Below are positions 38,216 to 53,262 of a DNA stretch of 64,000 nucleotides, one piece after another (the stretch's first letter is position 1; each line of letters starts with the position of its first letter). The notes under the pieces are model-generated. The model was not told the DNA's origin and did no database searches. It saw only the letters and a program-made list of their open reading frames with translations. This DNA comes from Helopsaltes ochotensis (taxonomy: Eukaryota > Chordata > Aves > Passeriformes > Locustellidae): contig VXBM01000056.1 in the NCBI GenBank assembly GCA_013400155.1, forward strand, positions 1,651,731 through 1,715,730, in the 5' to 3' direction. The translations under genes and the position numbers were made by a program.

Positions 38216-40454
38216 GAATTTTCCAGATTGTGTTTCTTTAGAACTTGAATTAATATGAGCAGTGAGAAAATGCAAAAGCTTTAGCATAATGATGTGTGGG
38301 TGTGGTGCCAGGAACTGTTATTTCCCTTGAGAATATTTGCCATTCTTTGAATAGGATCAGAAATAGATTTGAGTGCTTACTACTATGAGTTCTTCTTCTT
38401 GGTATTTTTCTTATTCTTTTGTTAGGTGCTGTTCACCTTAATGTTTCCTCCTCCTCCCAATGCCTCTTACCCCTTCTGCATGTTTAGTCTCCAGCTTGTC
38501 CTGTCTTCCTTGTGGGTTATGACTTGTCTTGGCCAGGAACCAAGAATTCCTGGAAGGGAAGTGGTGTCTCTTGCTGTTCCTCCTGCACCTTGCAGGGCCC
38601 TGAGCTTGGGAGTGCACTTGGTGACATTGCTCTAATGCAGTGGTAAAGATTCTTGACAGCTCTTCTCCTGTGTTCCTCATCTTCTCAAGATGATTCTAAC
38701 TTAAAAACAAAGCAAACAAAAAAGCCCCCAGAAGCAGCTCCATACACTAAAAATTAGATATAGCCCCTGCCTCCACATCCTTGCTGAACACTGACTGAGC
38801 TGGTTCAGTTGAGAAACTTCCTGAAGAACGAGGCCATGGTTAACTCTGGCTTCAGCATCCCAAGAGCTGGGGAGGGGGCACTCTCAGCTGGGAGTCTTTG
38901 TTGTAGCCTCTGAAATCTTCTCATCTCCTGCGCTTCCTTAGGTGCTGTCACCCGAAGGGGAATTTGACTGTCAATTTGTTTTGGTTGGAAGGAAAAAGGA
39001 GAGTGGCTGCTCTCAAATTTATTTTAACCTGCTCTAGAAGTTTAAACTTAACCCATTGTGTACATGGTTTAATCAGTATTCTGGGCAGAATTCTGCTTCT
39101 TAAGCACAGACATGCATGTGGTGCCTCTTGAAATCTTGTAGGGTATTTGAGACAACCCCCCCAGGTCAGCAAACCTGACAGAGGAGCTGTGGGTTACCCA
39201 GGCCCTTCTGCTGCAGCCCTAAGGCCCTGGTGGGTCACCTTGGAGCACCTCCATGTCACGTGCGGGAGAAATCACATAGTTCATGTGGGGTTTGCCCACA
39301 CTGGACATGCAGTTTCTGGATTGTGTGCTGATGGAGACAGGAAATATCTTCATCTGTACATTAGAATGAACCTGGCACAGCTTGGGTAACACATAAGCAA
39401 AATTGAATCTCATCATCCATAGCTCATTTTTATTAACTTTGGTACTGATAGCAGCATATCATAAATGAGAACAGCATCTCATATCAAGCCAGCTTTCTTT
39501 TTTGCTGCTAAGATGATGGGATCTGGGTGGCAGCAGGCCACTAACTCAAGGCATAATTTTCCCTAATTCAGGAAGTACTGTCAATATACACATTTTTACT
39601 GGCCTTTTCTGTTTACTTGGGCATTTTTTTCTTGCCTGTGGCAGGCTGCTCTAAGAATTTTCTTCAGTATCTGTACTTTCAGTGTTTCTTTCGACTTTTT
39701 TGTTTGCTTGTTTGGTTTTTTTTTTTTATGAGGAAGGAATGTTCTTTGTACTTTATTTCTGGCAGGATTGTTAAAATGTGAGCTTAATTTTTTGCTGGTA
39801 GGGAGTTTATTGCTCTCTGCCATAGTAGAGTTCCTTGTTCTTGTATATATCTCACTGGTTTTATTTCAATGTCCCAAAGGAATTTAGAATATGCAGCAGT
39901 TAATCATGTCCTATTTTTCTATGCAATTATAATTTTGCAGCTCGTCAAAATCTTTTTGTGCGCGTAGATTCCCAATATACTTTTTTGTTGGTATTTTGAG
40001 AGAGGGGACTGTGTGTGTATTTCCATTTGGCTGTAGGAATTTACAAGACCTGTAAGAGGCTGGTTTGCATATCTGGAATTGGAATGATTCCTTGCATTAG
40101 TACAATTTGTTATCTGTAGAAAACGTGGAGCGGTGGTGACAACTGCCATCGTGTGTGGACAGGATAATGTGCCTTTGTTCAGCACAGCTCTCTGTCTCTG
40201 CCCAGTAATTAGTAGATGGAAGAACACTTCTACACCATGTTTATTTAAATGTAAAAGCTTGCCAGGATCGATAGACAGACTTCAGCACAGAGGTCAGATC
40301 TGCAGTACCCAGCAGATGTAGCTGCCTCCTGAGCAGCATGAGGATGCCAGTAAATAAGCACAAATCCCTGAGAAAATGATGCTGTGTTTGAGGGGATGTG
40401 TGTTATCTCCTTTTATCAGCCTCTGAGCTGCTGTTGTTGTGCTCTCTACATGGG

Positions 40455-40478
40455 ATTAGTAATAGTGGGATTACTAAT
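40455..40478. repeat. Short perfect inverted repeat
   Basis: ATTAGTAAT (40455-40463) and ATTACTAAT (40470-40478) are reverse complements separated by six bases. It could be a homeodomain dimer site or chance, since 9-bp arms are not rare over 64 kb. Confidence 0.6.
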
Positions 40479-43400
40479 AACACACTCTAACTAGGCAAAG
40501 GGAGGGGAGATGCCACATTCCGAGGCTGCGGAGTGCCTCCAGGAGGTGCTCTGGTTGGGAAGAGCTCAGCTGTTCAGGCTGTGTTTGGTGTGGGGATTTT
40601 ATTGCGAATGGAAAGGACAGCTGTTGCTATTGACAGTTGTAATAAAAGTCATAACAGGCCCATTTTAAATGGCCAAGTGTTTGGTCCTTCACCCTTCTTC
40701 TCTTCTATGAGATGCTGTATTTTCAATTTCTGCTTTCACTAATGGGGAGGGAGGAGGTTGTTTCTGAAGGCTTTGTTCTTGTCCCCTTTGCTCTTCACCT
40801 TGCCCTTCAGGCAATTTCTTCAATTCACAGCTAAATCAATGGCAGCTCAGGCTATCATCTCTGTGCAGATGATTCGTAAAAGTGTCTCTGTTCACTGCTA
40901 AACTTCTGCTTTTTGATCTTGCATATAGGCTTGTTTCTGTAAAATGCCTTACAAATAACTTCTCAGAGCAAGTAGAGTGTTACACAAACATTGGCATCCC
41001 ATTTGGCCCTGGAGCACACCAGACAGGTTATTCTGAATTTTCTCCATCTCTTCAGGGTGTTTTCTTGTTCAGGCATTTTTCTGCTAACCTGTTCTGATTA
41101 ATATATATTGAGTAAATCTGTCTTCTCAGCCCTAGTCATTACCACTGTTGGTCCAGCCAAAACACTTGTTCTAACCCACTTGTTCATGAAATCCCTTTCT
41201 AGAAACCCCCTGTAAACTTCACATCCAGTTGTTGTATCTGATGGATACTTTTTGTCAGTCTTGAAAGCTATACATAGCCGTGACCCTCTCCACTTGCTGG
41301 GCTTGCCGAGGTCCCTTGTCACTTCTGCTGTGCTCCTTGCTTGTCAGATGTTTCATGATGCATCTTTGTGCCACCTTCTCTGTGACTCCCTCTGTGTTAA
41401 TTTCTGACCTCCCTGCTTTCGTCTGCACAGGTCTCTGTCCTGTGTGCTGTGTCCCTCCTGAGGACCTGTGTGCGCCGTGCTGCTCAGTGAACTGAGCTGA
41501 CAGACATACAGACTGTTCCCTGAATCAAGGTTCAGGGAAGTGTTTGGAAAATGCTTGGCATCTGTGTTTGCTGGCAGCACCCACAAAGCAATAATACTTA
41601 AAGTGGAAATCAGTCTGACTTCTTGGTACAACCTCTCCACTTGTAACTCCTGGCATGGATGGTTGAATCATCTTCGTCTAAATAGACAGTACTGTGAACA
41701 GATGGTAAATAATTTACGAAAAGTGAAGCTATGAGCAGGCCTAAGATTGAACTTTGTGTCATATCTTTCTTACTGTCATAGATGCAGCTCTGAATCACAG
41801 CAGACTATACTCCATTTATAAGATGAATTTTAAATCATTCAAGAGTAAATGAGACAAAGCTGAATTTCTTGATTTAGGCTAATAACAGGCAATGATCCCA
41901 CAGAACAAAGGACTGAAGGAACTGAAAAGCATTGCCAGAAATTCATCTTCTGCCTCTACCCACAAGCCCTGGTCTAAAGTAATGCTGAAGCCACTTGTCA
42001 TTTTCACTTCAGCTGTTCCACTGACATGTTCAAGCCCAGCACTGTGTCACAAAGTTTCTTCATGTTTAAAAAACCAGCATTAACTGTGAGTTCGGGAAGA
42101 TACTGCAGGAGGAATAAATTCAGAATTTTAGAAGTAAGGGGCCATGTTGGTAACTGTGTGTTACCTCTGTAAACACGAGGTGACTTTTAACAATAGCCCC
42201 CACTGTCCAGGATCACAGCATCTGCTTCAGGAGACGAGTGCAGGGGTCTGCAGCCTGTAAATTACAAACCTCTTCCTCTTGGTTGTAATTAGGGACTGAA
42301 AGTACTAAATTATGTTATTCCTGAGTTTATTACAGGTGAACTTGTAGTCATGTGGTTTTGGTTGGTGTGTGGTGTGTACAACCCCCCCATCTCCCCCAGT
42401 TTACATAATACTGATTCTGTCTCAACTGTTTTAGGGGAAACACAGAGTATTAGCACACATTTCATATCATACATTTGATATCATACATCGGTAGGCAGAG
42501 CACCAATTGTCTTTCAGTCCTCATGTGATTGTTTTGAAAGCAGAACCGAGATAAAAACGAAGGGCTGCCCTGGCAGTCAGCAATGCGTGTTTGTGGATGC
42601 CCCAGTAAAAGTTGCATTGTCTCACTACCATATTCCCAATGTGCAGAACTGGTACCAGCTCTTGCAGGGAGAAGGTGTTCTGAGCCAGCATAACAGATCG
42701 TGGAGAAGAATAAAGGAAAGCAACGTACAGTATGTTTTCTCCTGCCTCTTTGATCAGTCAAGTCTGTCCAGATGTTTTGTGTCTCCCACGGCAGTTAAGC
42801 TATTGGCTGGGAGGAGCTGCCCAGTGGCTCCCTGCAGCAGCTGTCTGTCACAGGGGCTGTTGGCTGAGGATGCCTGATCTCCTCCATATAAAAATGAGTG
42901 TATCATTGCTGAAGTCAGCAACCTGAATTTTGACTTCTATGGCTTGAAGTAGTCATTGTTCCCTTGAATAATTCCCTGTTCTAGACGAGACCATGACTGA
43001 CCTTTGGAGGATTTTGCCACTGCTTTTCTCCTGATGTAGAGAGACCCTTTTTCCAGCAAAGGTCCGATTTTTGGCAATGCCTATGGATTTGTTGACAAGG
43101 CTTAGTGAAGCCATTGCTTAATCAGTGGCTCGTAGCACAGCCTGCCCAGTCTAGCCATGCTTTGTATCAATACGTGCAGCTGCCCTGAGTGATTTGCTGA
43201 CTTTGGGGTGTATGTAAAATAGGGGGTGTGCAACCCCTTGAACAAGTGCTTTCTTATTTACTCAGCCGCAGCACTCCAGAGAAAAAAATAGCTGGTAGTG
43301 TTTGCTAGGAGCAAACGTGGTCCAAATGGTATCTGACATACTGTAGTCAGTGTTTAGCTCTGAGATGTCATCACAGAAGGGAGTTTTATGGTGATTGATG

Positions 43401-46400
43401 TGTGAAAAGTCTGAGATTCAGTTGTGCAGTATACATGTATTTTTTCAGATTGTTTCATAAATATTCTTTGAACTTAAACCTTTTTAATTTAAAAAATAAT
43501 CAATGGTAAGGCTGCTTCACTCTAGTAACAACAGTTCACTAGTTCTGAAGACAGACATAGATTTCAGTCAAACTGATGAGTAGAAATTTTGTTTAGAAGT
43601 GATAATTTTGTTAAAATAGTGATAATGTAGAAGCTTTATCACAGGAATGGTAATTTTATTATTTTTTTTTCTCTTTGGTACAACTTGGATGCTTGTTCCT
43701 GCACAAATAAAAAAAGAGTGTAGTTCTGCCAAATAAGTAGTTACATGACTCATTACAAGGATCCTTAATTTTCCTTATTAATTTTTAGGAGTAATTTGTG
43801 AAATCTATTCAGCATGATAGCCCCGATGAAAACAGTGTGATCTGAAAATCACAGAAAATCTCAGAATTATTTCTGAGATGAGTGCTATCCTGTGCTAAAA
43901 ATACGTTGCACTGCTGCAATCATTTAGTAGCTGGATTCACTCCATCACACAAGCTCTTTATCTGAAATTGCTATAAGCCATAACATAAAGCTTTTTACTT
44001 GCTCACATCTAATTGAGAGAATATTTATTTGGTGCATATTAAATTCAAACTGACCTACTTCTGAAGGAATATTTATTACTTTAAATCTCAGCGCTTTGAA
44101 GAGAGAAGTTTTAGAACAACTCTTATTCATATGACAAAGTTAATTAGAAGCTTACATTTTAGTTCCTGTAATATTTGAAAGGGAGTAGTGTAGTGTTTGA
44201 CAGATAGGTAGAGGAAATCATGATTTGTTGACAAAATTAAACTGTAAATGAAAATTTAACTTTTATTGTGCACATTTTGAAACAGTTTTCAGGATATGTA
44301 TGGAACTCCACAGACAAATCTGGTGTGTTATAGCTCAGAGCTTATAACGCAGCGACGTCTATTCTGCTTTTACAGCTTTTCATGCATTATGGATACATTG
44401 GAAAATGGGGACATGTTCCCTGCCGTTGGCTTGGGGAAGTGTGGCTAGAAATCCCAGTGTCTTTTTATAAACTCTTGGGTTTTGTGCATATGGAACAATG
44501 TCAAGAACCAAAGCTGTGTCTCAAATATTTATTAAACACAAGCCAACCTGTTAGCTCTCTCTTTGGCCATGAAGCTCAGCCTGTGATCCCTGAGCAGATC
44601 CTGCAGCATCCTGGCTGCTTCCACCGGGGGTTTCCCAGCCCTCTGCCATCACAGCCGCTTGTCTCCTCCTCGGCAGCAGCACAACTGTGAGCGTATTTCG
44701 AGAGAAAGCCATCTTCCAGTCAACTCTGCTCTCTTGCTGCTGATAAGGATCAAACTTCCATGCTAGAAATCAGCAGGTGATGAACAGCAATTACAGGGCA
44801 GAGTCAGCTGTAGTTATGTAGTTATGTGGTTAGGTGAGGGAAGTAGTTAGTAGGTAAGTTACATAACGTGGCAAAACTTCGATGTTGCACATCTTACACA
44901 GTCGTGTTGTGCTGAGCTACCTGTGCCCTGGAGAGGGCTGTGCTTAGGACTCAGAGCTCTTTGCTCTCTGCTTGCAGCTCCCTTCCACCCGAGTTGGAGC
45001 TTTTAGCCCTAAATCCCAAACAGTGTATTCGGGAAGGTACTCATTCATGGTGAAATGGGCTTGGATGGAAGCTTGGTGCAGCTTATGTGAGGAGTTGTGT
45101 TTGAGATAGATCACTTGTTAATATTTTCCCTAATTTATTCATTGATTTGCTGGTGGTGTTTTTAAAAATGGCTAAAGTCTGAAATAGGCTCTTTGCTACT
45201 ATTGAAGTTCTGAAGAAGGAATTTTTTTCAGTAATCTGGACAGAGCTCAGGCTACAGTGTGAAAACTCAAAGGGTTCTATTTTATCCAGGCATGTCATAT
45301 GCGTGCAGCTCTATGTATTTTTTCATGAAGATTTGTACTTCTCATTTCTGTGAGGTACACGTAATGCCTGAGGTGGTGTGAGGTCCGAGCCAGTTACAGG
45401 TACGTGGTACCAGCAGCCATCTTGGAACGGGATGTTGTGTCTTTGAACATGCCCAGGTGCTGCTGAGAAAATAGCAATACTCTCAGCTCCTTTTGTTCAA
45501 AATTAAATGAAAGCTCTTTCAGCGTATTTAAAACTACAAGAATCAAAGACAACTCTTGACCCACTTAGGAACTAACATAGGCCAAGGAAAAGAAGACGCT
45601 GAGATAGTACCTGCTTAGAGCATCCAAAGCCTTGACCTTCTGTCAAAGAGCTCTGGAATATCTGGTAGAGGCTCACCTTATGCTCTGAATGTCCCCTAAA
45701 TTATTTAGAGGTCATTAATACGTGTTGGAAGTATTTGAGACTGATTTTAAATATAAATGTAAAAATTCAAAATGCAATGAGAAATAGGATATGAAACCCA
45801 AGTGAAAGTTACAATACATGGAGGGCAGTTTGGGGTAGAAGGGGGGCAACAAAATCACCAGGAAAACTGGACACGTGAGAGTCTGTAGCAGGTTTTGTGC
45901 CAGCCTGTTTAAACATTTCGTTCCTGGGATTTTTTATATATCTTTCTTCCTCTGGTTTGGTATTCTTGAATTTCACACTGCAGTGGTTCAGCTTACAGGC
46001 TACTAAAGCAGAGCCTCGCATCTTGCAATGAACCATCAAGAAGATTTTTCTAAAATGCTGAAAACCGTATGCTTACAGAATTATCCTATCACAAGTAACT
46101 GGAAGGTGAAAGCCGTACAATATGTTCTGCATCTTTAACTATGTAATCATAGCAGAAATGGGTCTGCTGGTAAAACAGATATCCCAGCGACAAATTCAAG
46201 GAGCCATTGGTTTTTTGCTATTTATTTTAACATCATAGTTGAATTCAGCCTCAGACTGTTATGGAAAAGGGAGCAGTAATATAGCTCAGTCATCTCTGCA
46301 GGTGGGGAGAATAACTGAAAGTAGCCAGAGAAATGCTAGTGAACCAGCCTAAGATGCTGAATAAGTGAAGGAAAATTCACACTCTGGATGTTGTTAATAG

Positions 46401-47739
46401 CAGTATCAGTTTTTTCGTACAAGTTTTTATTTAGTTTATCAGAATAGGGGATGAGTAAACATCAGCCATAATTAAATGGGAAGCAAACATGGGAAGAGTA
46501 GACCTACTGTGAAAGTATGGAAATAATGTTTGGCTGACAGGCTTAAAGTGAAAAAAACCCACTGATATTCTTGAGAAAGTTACAGACTTCAGATGCTGAA
46601 TGCATGGTGTTCTCTGACCTTGTGCTTTAGCTACTGCCTGCCTTTAGCCCTGTCAGTGGTTACAGCCAACTGCCCTCCAGGTGGTTATTATTCATGTAGG
46701 AAGTTGTCCTCAGCTCTTGTTACATCCTACTTGTTAAGGAATCTTGTTTTCACTTTGCTGGAACATGTGATGCTTGTTGTGTATCTGTGTCCTTAGAGTT
46801 AACTGTGAAGTCAAAAGTTTGATAAATAAAAATAATAAAAACTTATCTGGGTTCCAAATAAACATCAGTCACTGCTAGAGACAGTATGGGACTTAGAAAT
46901 GTGGGTGTGTTCCTGGAGCAGTGGGAAGCAGAATGTGACTGGGGATTGAAGTCATGCGAGTGGAAACTCTTGAATATTCTGCCAACAGTATCTTGGATTT
47001 TTTAACATAATGTCACTTGCACAGAAGTTGCTTCTCCAAGTTACAGAAGGTATTTGAGGTGAAGGGAATGAGGGAGTGTTAGACTGGATGTTACACCAGT
47101 GCTACAGCACACTGATTTTAACTTTTTAAAAAAAAACAAAACTGAAAGATCTGCTCAGGGCATGGTCCAGACATTCCTTTGAGAAAACTGGAAGGTTAGA
47201 AAGACCCCTCCGTACAATGGTTTACTTCTCATGTTTTTCAAAAAATTGTCTCAGTCGGGGACTGTGTTTGCAGATGAATGCGAAGTCAGGCTCTGCTTCC
47301 AGCAGCCGTGGCTGTGCTCTGAGCTCTAATAGGTAGCTGTGGCCATCAGGATTATTGACTAAAGTGAGGAAATCCACTTTGGCTGCACAGGCTCTGGTCC
47401 AGGCAAGCTTGGATCTGCCTGCAGAAGACTGTGAACAACCCGTGGGGAAGAGCCGACTTCCCTGCTGCTTCCTCATCTCCTTTTCTGACAACTGCTGCCT
47501 GTGCCGAGCACTGCGTGACAAAACTCAGCAACAACACAGCAGGTCCTGCCAGGACAGCACACGTGGCTGTATGGAGAGAAACAGCTCAGAAAGCTGCATC
47601 CTGGCACCTCTTAAGATTCAGAGTCAGTCTGCACTAGGAGCAGGCAGGTTGTGAGATCTTGACCCTTCCAGGAGTACATGGAACTCCAGAAATCTTGCTG
47701 TCTTCAGTGGGATCATTTGTGATGTAAGGTAGTGTGTAA

Positions 47740-48110
47740 CACAAGTAAGGGATATCACAATCTGTCGCCTTAAATTAGCAATCTGTTACAAAGATGAAAT
47801 TAAAATTAAGGTCAAATTTCCTTTCTCCCATGCATGTATTTGGCTGATACACAAGTCACCAAGAGATCTGTGTGCGACTCAAGATACAATTTGGCCCTAA
47901 ATTAATTTCATTAGTAAAGCTGAAACTCAAACATGGTGTGAATGAGACATCTGTTAGTCTGCTGATTCATGTCTAAAGAGAAATGTCATGAAGGATTTTT
48001 AGAATGCAATGCTTCATATGAGGCAGCTGCACTGACGCTGCAGATCAATCTGTTTCGAATGGAGTCTTAAACAATAAACCCTTCTGTGAACCTTTTTGCT
48101 GTGAATGTCT
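47740..48110. promoter_or_regulatory. Candidate conserved noncoding element
   Basis: A repeat-free, compositionally complex block with many TAAT/ATTA cores (for example AAATTAATTTCATTAG near 47899) and SOX-like ACAAT motifs. It lies just before the CR1 fragment at 48.4 kb. No coding potential is seen. Conservation is untested. Confidence 0.3.
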
Positions 48111-48365
48111 TCAAAAATGCAGAGAAATCCATGTGTAACAGTGAAAATGAGGAATGTAATGAAAAAAAAACCGAGGAAACTTCCCACTAATGTTGAACCA
48201 TCAAGTAAATTGTCCCTGTAACATAACTACCCTTAAAGCCTCCCAGTGTTTTATCTCCTTGAAGAGAGGGACTTTATTTAGGTGTGGCAGCACACAGTCA
48301 TAAAAAGTCATGTACTTGGGAAATATTAGCTTAAAATTACAGCCTCTTCTTATTTTAGCTGGCTA

Positions 48366-48541
48366 ATCGCAGAATGATATGGGGTTGGAGGGGACCTCTG
48401 GAGATGATCTAGCCCAAATCCTCTGCTAAAGCAGGTCCACCTAGAGCAGGTTGCAGAGGATCTCATCCAGGATTTTACATATTCAGAGAAGATGACTACA
48501 CATCGTCTCTGGGCAGCCTGTTCCAGTGCTCTGATTCGCCT
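48366..48541 (-). mobile_element. CR1 3'-end fragment, minus strand
   Basis: Read on the plus strand, this begins ATCGCAGAATGATATGGGGT, continues TTGGAGGGGACCTCTGGAGA, and later has CCACCTAGAGCAGGTTGCAG and CTCTGGGCAGCCTGTTCCAG. This is the reversed CR1 3' terminal region in the right order. About 175 bases remain and the 5' part is missing, as usual for CR1. It is the clearest repeat in the window and the strongest evidence for a bird or related reptile genome. Confidence 0.92.
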
Positions 48542-51500
48542 TTTCCATTCAATTTTGTCGTATCTATTTTGTATTGGTACTTTTTTCTTTTTGGAATTGT
48601 ATTTGTTCCTATTGAATACTCACATAATCACAAACCTTCACTAATGGTGACAAAATGTTATTTATTTATGTTTATTTGTTTTTTATTGGCTTTTATAGCA
48701 TCTGTTTCCTTTGGCATGTGAGCTTCCCTGCTACTAAAAAAGGGTTTTCAAGAACGTGAGCTGAAACTGCAGTGAGGTTGCATTTAAAACTCCCTTTAAT
48801 TTTTTTTTTTAATTTTTTTTTCTGATGGGAGCCTGGGTGTGCAGGGATGGCAGGGTAGTTAACATGCCTCTTCCAGTGAGAATAAACAGTAGGAACATAA
48901 GAATGTCAGAGCAATAACAATCCTGTTTTCATGCAAATTTCCCAGGAGTAAGAGAGGCATATTGTAGATGACACATTAACAGGCTTGTCTTTAAATAGAA
49001 TTTTTTTTTCAAAGTCTTCCTGGGGGCACCAGTGACTGTTCAATGCAACATTAATGGATGCATTCTCCTGATAGAATAACAAGGATTTGGAGACTGAAAG
49101 AGACACTAAACTTGCTTCCTGCCAGATTTTGTACAACTCTGTTTCTCCTCTAAGTATGTACCTGGATTGAAGACTTGCTGTCTCATAGCAGGGGAAAATC
49201 CACCCTCACATCTGCAGTGCCAGTGACCTGTTCCAGCAGGACTTCTCCTGTAGTGTACATTTGGGAGACTGTGAGTAACTGGAGCAGGAGGAGCAGCTGC
49301 TCCCACTGGTTTGGATCAGGAGATGTACATTGCAGCAGCTGGGGATGGGAGGTGTCACCTGATCATGGCCCGTTGTGATGGAGAGATGCTGAAGAGCCTG
49401 TACATTAACGCAGTTCTAGAACACACAGGTGCTGTCCACTGGGTCACTTCTGCTCCGTGCTGCAGCAGCCTCATGGCTCCCGGGAGTTCCTGTAGTGATG
49501 AAAGTGAAAAGCAAATGCACCTTTGGCCTTGTTTTGAGGAGTGATGGATATTTCCTCTCCTCGCTCCCAAAGGAGGTTTCCCTCTTGCCCCATATGATTA
49601 GTCAAATAATTTAGCTCTCTTTCGCAAAATATTTCACCATTTATCTGGTCATCTTTCTCTTTGACCTTGCTCTCATTTTATACCTTTCAAAATTGGGAAA
49701 TTTGAAGGGTGTCTCTTCACTTACCGAAGAGGGCACTGCAAATCAGTTTGGGCACTAAAACTCACCCTTTCACCCATCCCTTATTTCCTTTGTGTTGTCA
49801 TTGCAAAACCCCGTTAAGATGCGTGCTCTCTGATCCGACTGTGGGAAGGCTGCATGGAATAGCATTTTAGCATCAGCAGGGTTTCACTGGTTGTGATGAT
49901 TTGGCACAATTTCCATCTGTGTTATGCATGATTTCCAGGTCTCTTTATGTCAGAGGGACAAGATGTGTTTTGTGTTTTGACAGCTGTCTGTTGTTTGTGT
50001 TTTAATTTACTTACTGGAATGAAGTCATCAGCTTGTCTGGGTGAAGGTGGCAATAGTCAGCACATCCACAGATTGCCACAGTAGTGTTCCAGGGACATGG
50101 AATATTTCAAGCCTATCAAATATGTTTTCTGCCTTTCCAGGTTAGATCTTTTGTTAGTTACTTTCCACTGAAGCTCTTCTATTCCACTTAGTTTAAATAC
50201 TCATTTTAGCAAAACCTGGAAATTGAGTTCTTTCCTCTTCCCAGTTTTCTGCCCGTGGCAAATTATCCAAGCACCAGACAATTGAGCCTTTTTCTGATCC
50301 AATGAATATTTAAATATTTTATGCAAATATTTGCTATATATTATTTGAGAACAAGTGAGCAAACAAGAATATCTCCATATGCTGATGCCTAGTGTAGTTT
50401 GCTGGTAGTGGGGGAACAGGAGCTCCAGCACATGCTTTTGCAAGTAGTTGTTAGGCAGAATGAGTAGCTTTGATGTGGAGCTGCCCTTAGAATACCCTGT
50501 GGCTCTGTAGTGTAAGGACATTTGGTGAGTAGGAGATCTAGATCTGCCAGAAAGGAGGTTTCAACCTGCTTGACTGCAGGTGAATGTTGTAATTACTTAC
50601 CTAAATTTAAGTTCATGCACAATTTTTGTTCCTTAAAACTGTGGTTTTGGGTTTTTTTAGATTCTTGGATGGAGGAGGAGGAGAGATTTTTTTTTTTTTT
50701 GGTACTGAAAAGGACCATTTTGGATCTCAGCTTATGCTACAATATTCATCTGTAATTCTGAGGCTGTCCTTACTTCTACAGAAGCCTGGAAGAGCAGGGA
50801 AGTGCTAACACAAATCCCCATAAGATTGAAATGCTTCAGTACACTCCAAGTACTCGTTTTTAAGAACATGAAAATTAGAATGGGCCATATATGATAATTT
50901 AAATTATATTGCTTATTTCATGACTTGGCATCTCTGAAATGCTAGAGCAACCTGTAGAGAATCATAACCCATTTCAGCCATTGATTCCTTTGCCATAACC
51001 CCCTTCTCTCTAAAGTAAAAGTGGCAAGAGGAAATAAAAGCAACTAAATGAAAAGGGAGCAGCTAATATTTTTTCGGTTGTTTTACATTCATAGCTGATG
51101 TGAAAGTAATAATTAATTAATGTTACTGCTCTATGTTCCAGTATGTAGGTGTGTTTAAATGTCAGTCTCCTGTCATGCAACCACCTCTGGCTATTACTGA
51201 ACTGTGAACTTAGAGTGAACAAAAAGGCTTCTGAGGAAGAGGTAGCAGAGCAAAGTTCTTGTGTGGGGGGGATTTTGTTTACCTTGTTCCTTCACAGAAC
51301 TCTGAGAAACCTGATGAGAGAGAGTGCATGGCAGAGCACACTGCCAAGGGCTCTGTGTCTTGGAAAATATCTTGGTTATATAAGAAGGTTGCTTGTCTGT
51401 GTTGCCAATAACAGTTATTCTTCACTGAATGGTAGGGTAGAGCCTTCTAATATTTTTCACTCTAGCCTTGGACCTGCAGGATTGAAACCTGTTATTTTAC

Positions 51501-53262
51501 TGTCCACTAATTCTTGCTGTTAATGGTAAGCAATACAGACTTTTCCCAGCAATTTAAGCATATATCTCCATGACCACTCAAGTGTGGCAATCACCTTGCT
51601 AGCAATGCTGCAGGAAACAATAAAACATACCAGCAGGAATATTACCCTTTCTGCATACCATGGAATTCAGCTGAGTGCTCAGACTCATCACTCACTGAAG
51701 GAAGGTGCAATACAGTTTGTGTATCTCCTGTTGTATAAAAGAGACCTGAAGAAAACTTGGTCTCCTGAAGACCTGTTATTTATCTTGGCTGAACCTAACA
51801 GCAATTCTGATTTGTTCTGCCAAGATGGGGGTGGGGAAAAAAAAAAGGACACAAAAAAACCTCTTCCCAAAACAAGTATCTAATTTAGTAGATTTGTTTA
51901 AGCTGAAAGAGACATCAGAGCTGGCAAGTTTTGAAGTACTGTCTTTTCCAGCCTAATGAAGCATTTTCTTTTAAAACTAATTATTCCCCAGTCCCAAGTT
52001 AAACCTCACCTTCAGTCAAAACCAGAATTCCAGTAACACACTTGTAAGGAGCTGGAGCAGCTGCCATGGTCAAGCACTGGGGATTTTTTCCTTTGTTTTC
52101 TCTTCTGACCGTCCTCCAGAAGGGTAACCCAGAACATTCAAACCCATTAAGAAGCAAGACTCTCCAGAAGTAGTCAACTATGTGTTGATAAACCATGTTA
52201 TTTCTTCAGAGGATAATAAAGAGGGTAAGTGGGAAGCATTAGAATTCTGTTTTCAGCTCTTTTTCTGGATCTCTAGTAGAGTTGTTTGATCTTAATGAGT
52301 TAATTAAAAGGAGAACTTTTAATAACCTAACAAAAGTAAGAACTTTTGTGCATCTCTAAAGGTGGAGCAACTTAGAATCAGGTGGTAGAGCCACTTCATT
52401 TAAACTCAAAAGAAAAACTTTTTTTTTTTAATTAACAAAAGTTTGAAGATTTTTTAGGTCAATGCTTTTCGGAAAACTTGTTTTGCACAGTTTTACTGGT
52501 ACATTTTAAGAACAGTTCACTGAGACTGCTTCAGAATGCCTTTAGCACTCTTATACAACAGTATTATAGAAACAGTTTCGAGATATATTAATATTCAGCA
52601 GCATATGCTATAATCTCACAACGTAATTGATAAAATGGCTCTGCAAATAAGAAAGCTTCATTTCCCCATCTCTGCTAAAAGCCTTGAAGCTGTTGTTGCC
52701 TGAAATCCATGTCAGTGTGGGAACTGGGCTATGAACAGTCTAGTGACAGAGCAAGGACAGGGTATTTCACACTGCCGCTCGGTTTAGTCCTAGCTTTGTA
52801 TCACCATTTGATAGCCTGGTGCATCAGGAACACCCTGCTAGAGCAGCAGTGAGTTCTGAAGCTCCCAGGTTTGCTGCTTTGCCTTTTTAAATTCGTGCCT
52901 TGCTGTTTTGAGAGCCCTCCCTCCGACGGCAGAAAGCAGCCCGGGTTTGTGCCTCGTCTCAGTTCTCTGGAGCTCAGTGTGCCCAAGGAGGGAAAGCTGC
53001 TTGCTGAGCAGCCTGGGGCACCTTGGAGGTGAAGGTTCAGCTCCTGCAGAAGGCAGATCCTGAGCTAAACCTGGCACTTCAGGAAGGCTTTGCACAGTCC
53101 GTGGCACAGCCAGCTCCGAGGGCAAGGCTGCTTCCAGTTTCTGATTTCTCCCCGAGCCAGGAGCTTCAGGACGTTTGTGCCACTGAGTGCAAATGCTCTG
53201 TGCTGCTGGTTAAATTAGCCCAGGAAACCATGGCACCGAGGGGAGTTTTTGAAGGGAATTTC

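Larger units (their letters stand above)
38216..48365. other. Non-coding unique sequence
   Basis: About 10 kb without a supported gene. Open frames are under about 105 codons and unrecognisable. Small features (an inverted repeat at 40455-40478) and one candidate conserved block (47740-48110) are listed separately. A clear T-run lies near 39718-39727. Confidence 0.55.
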
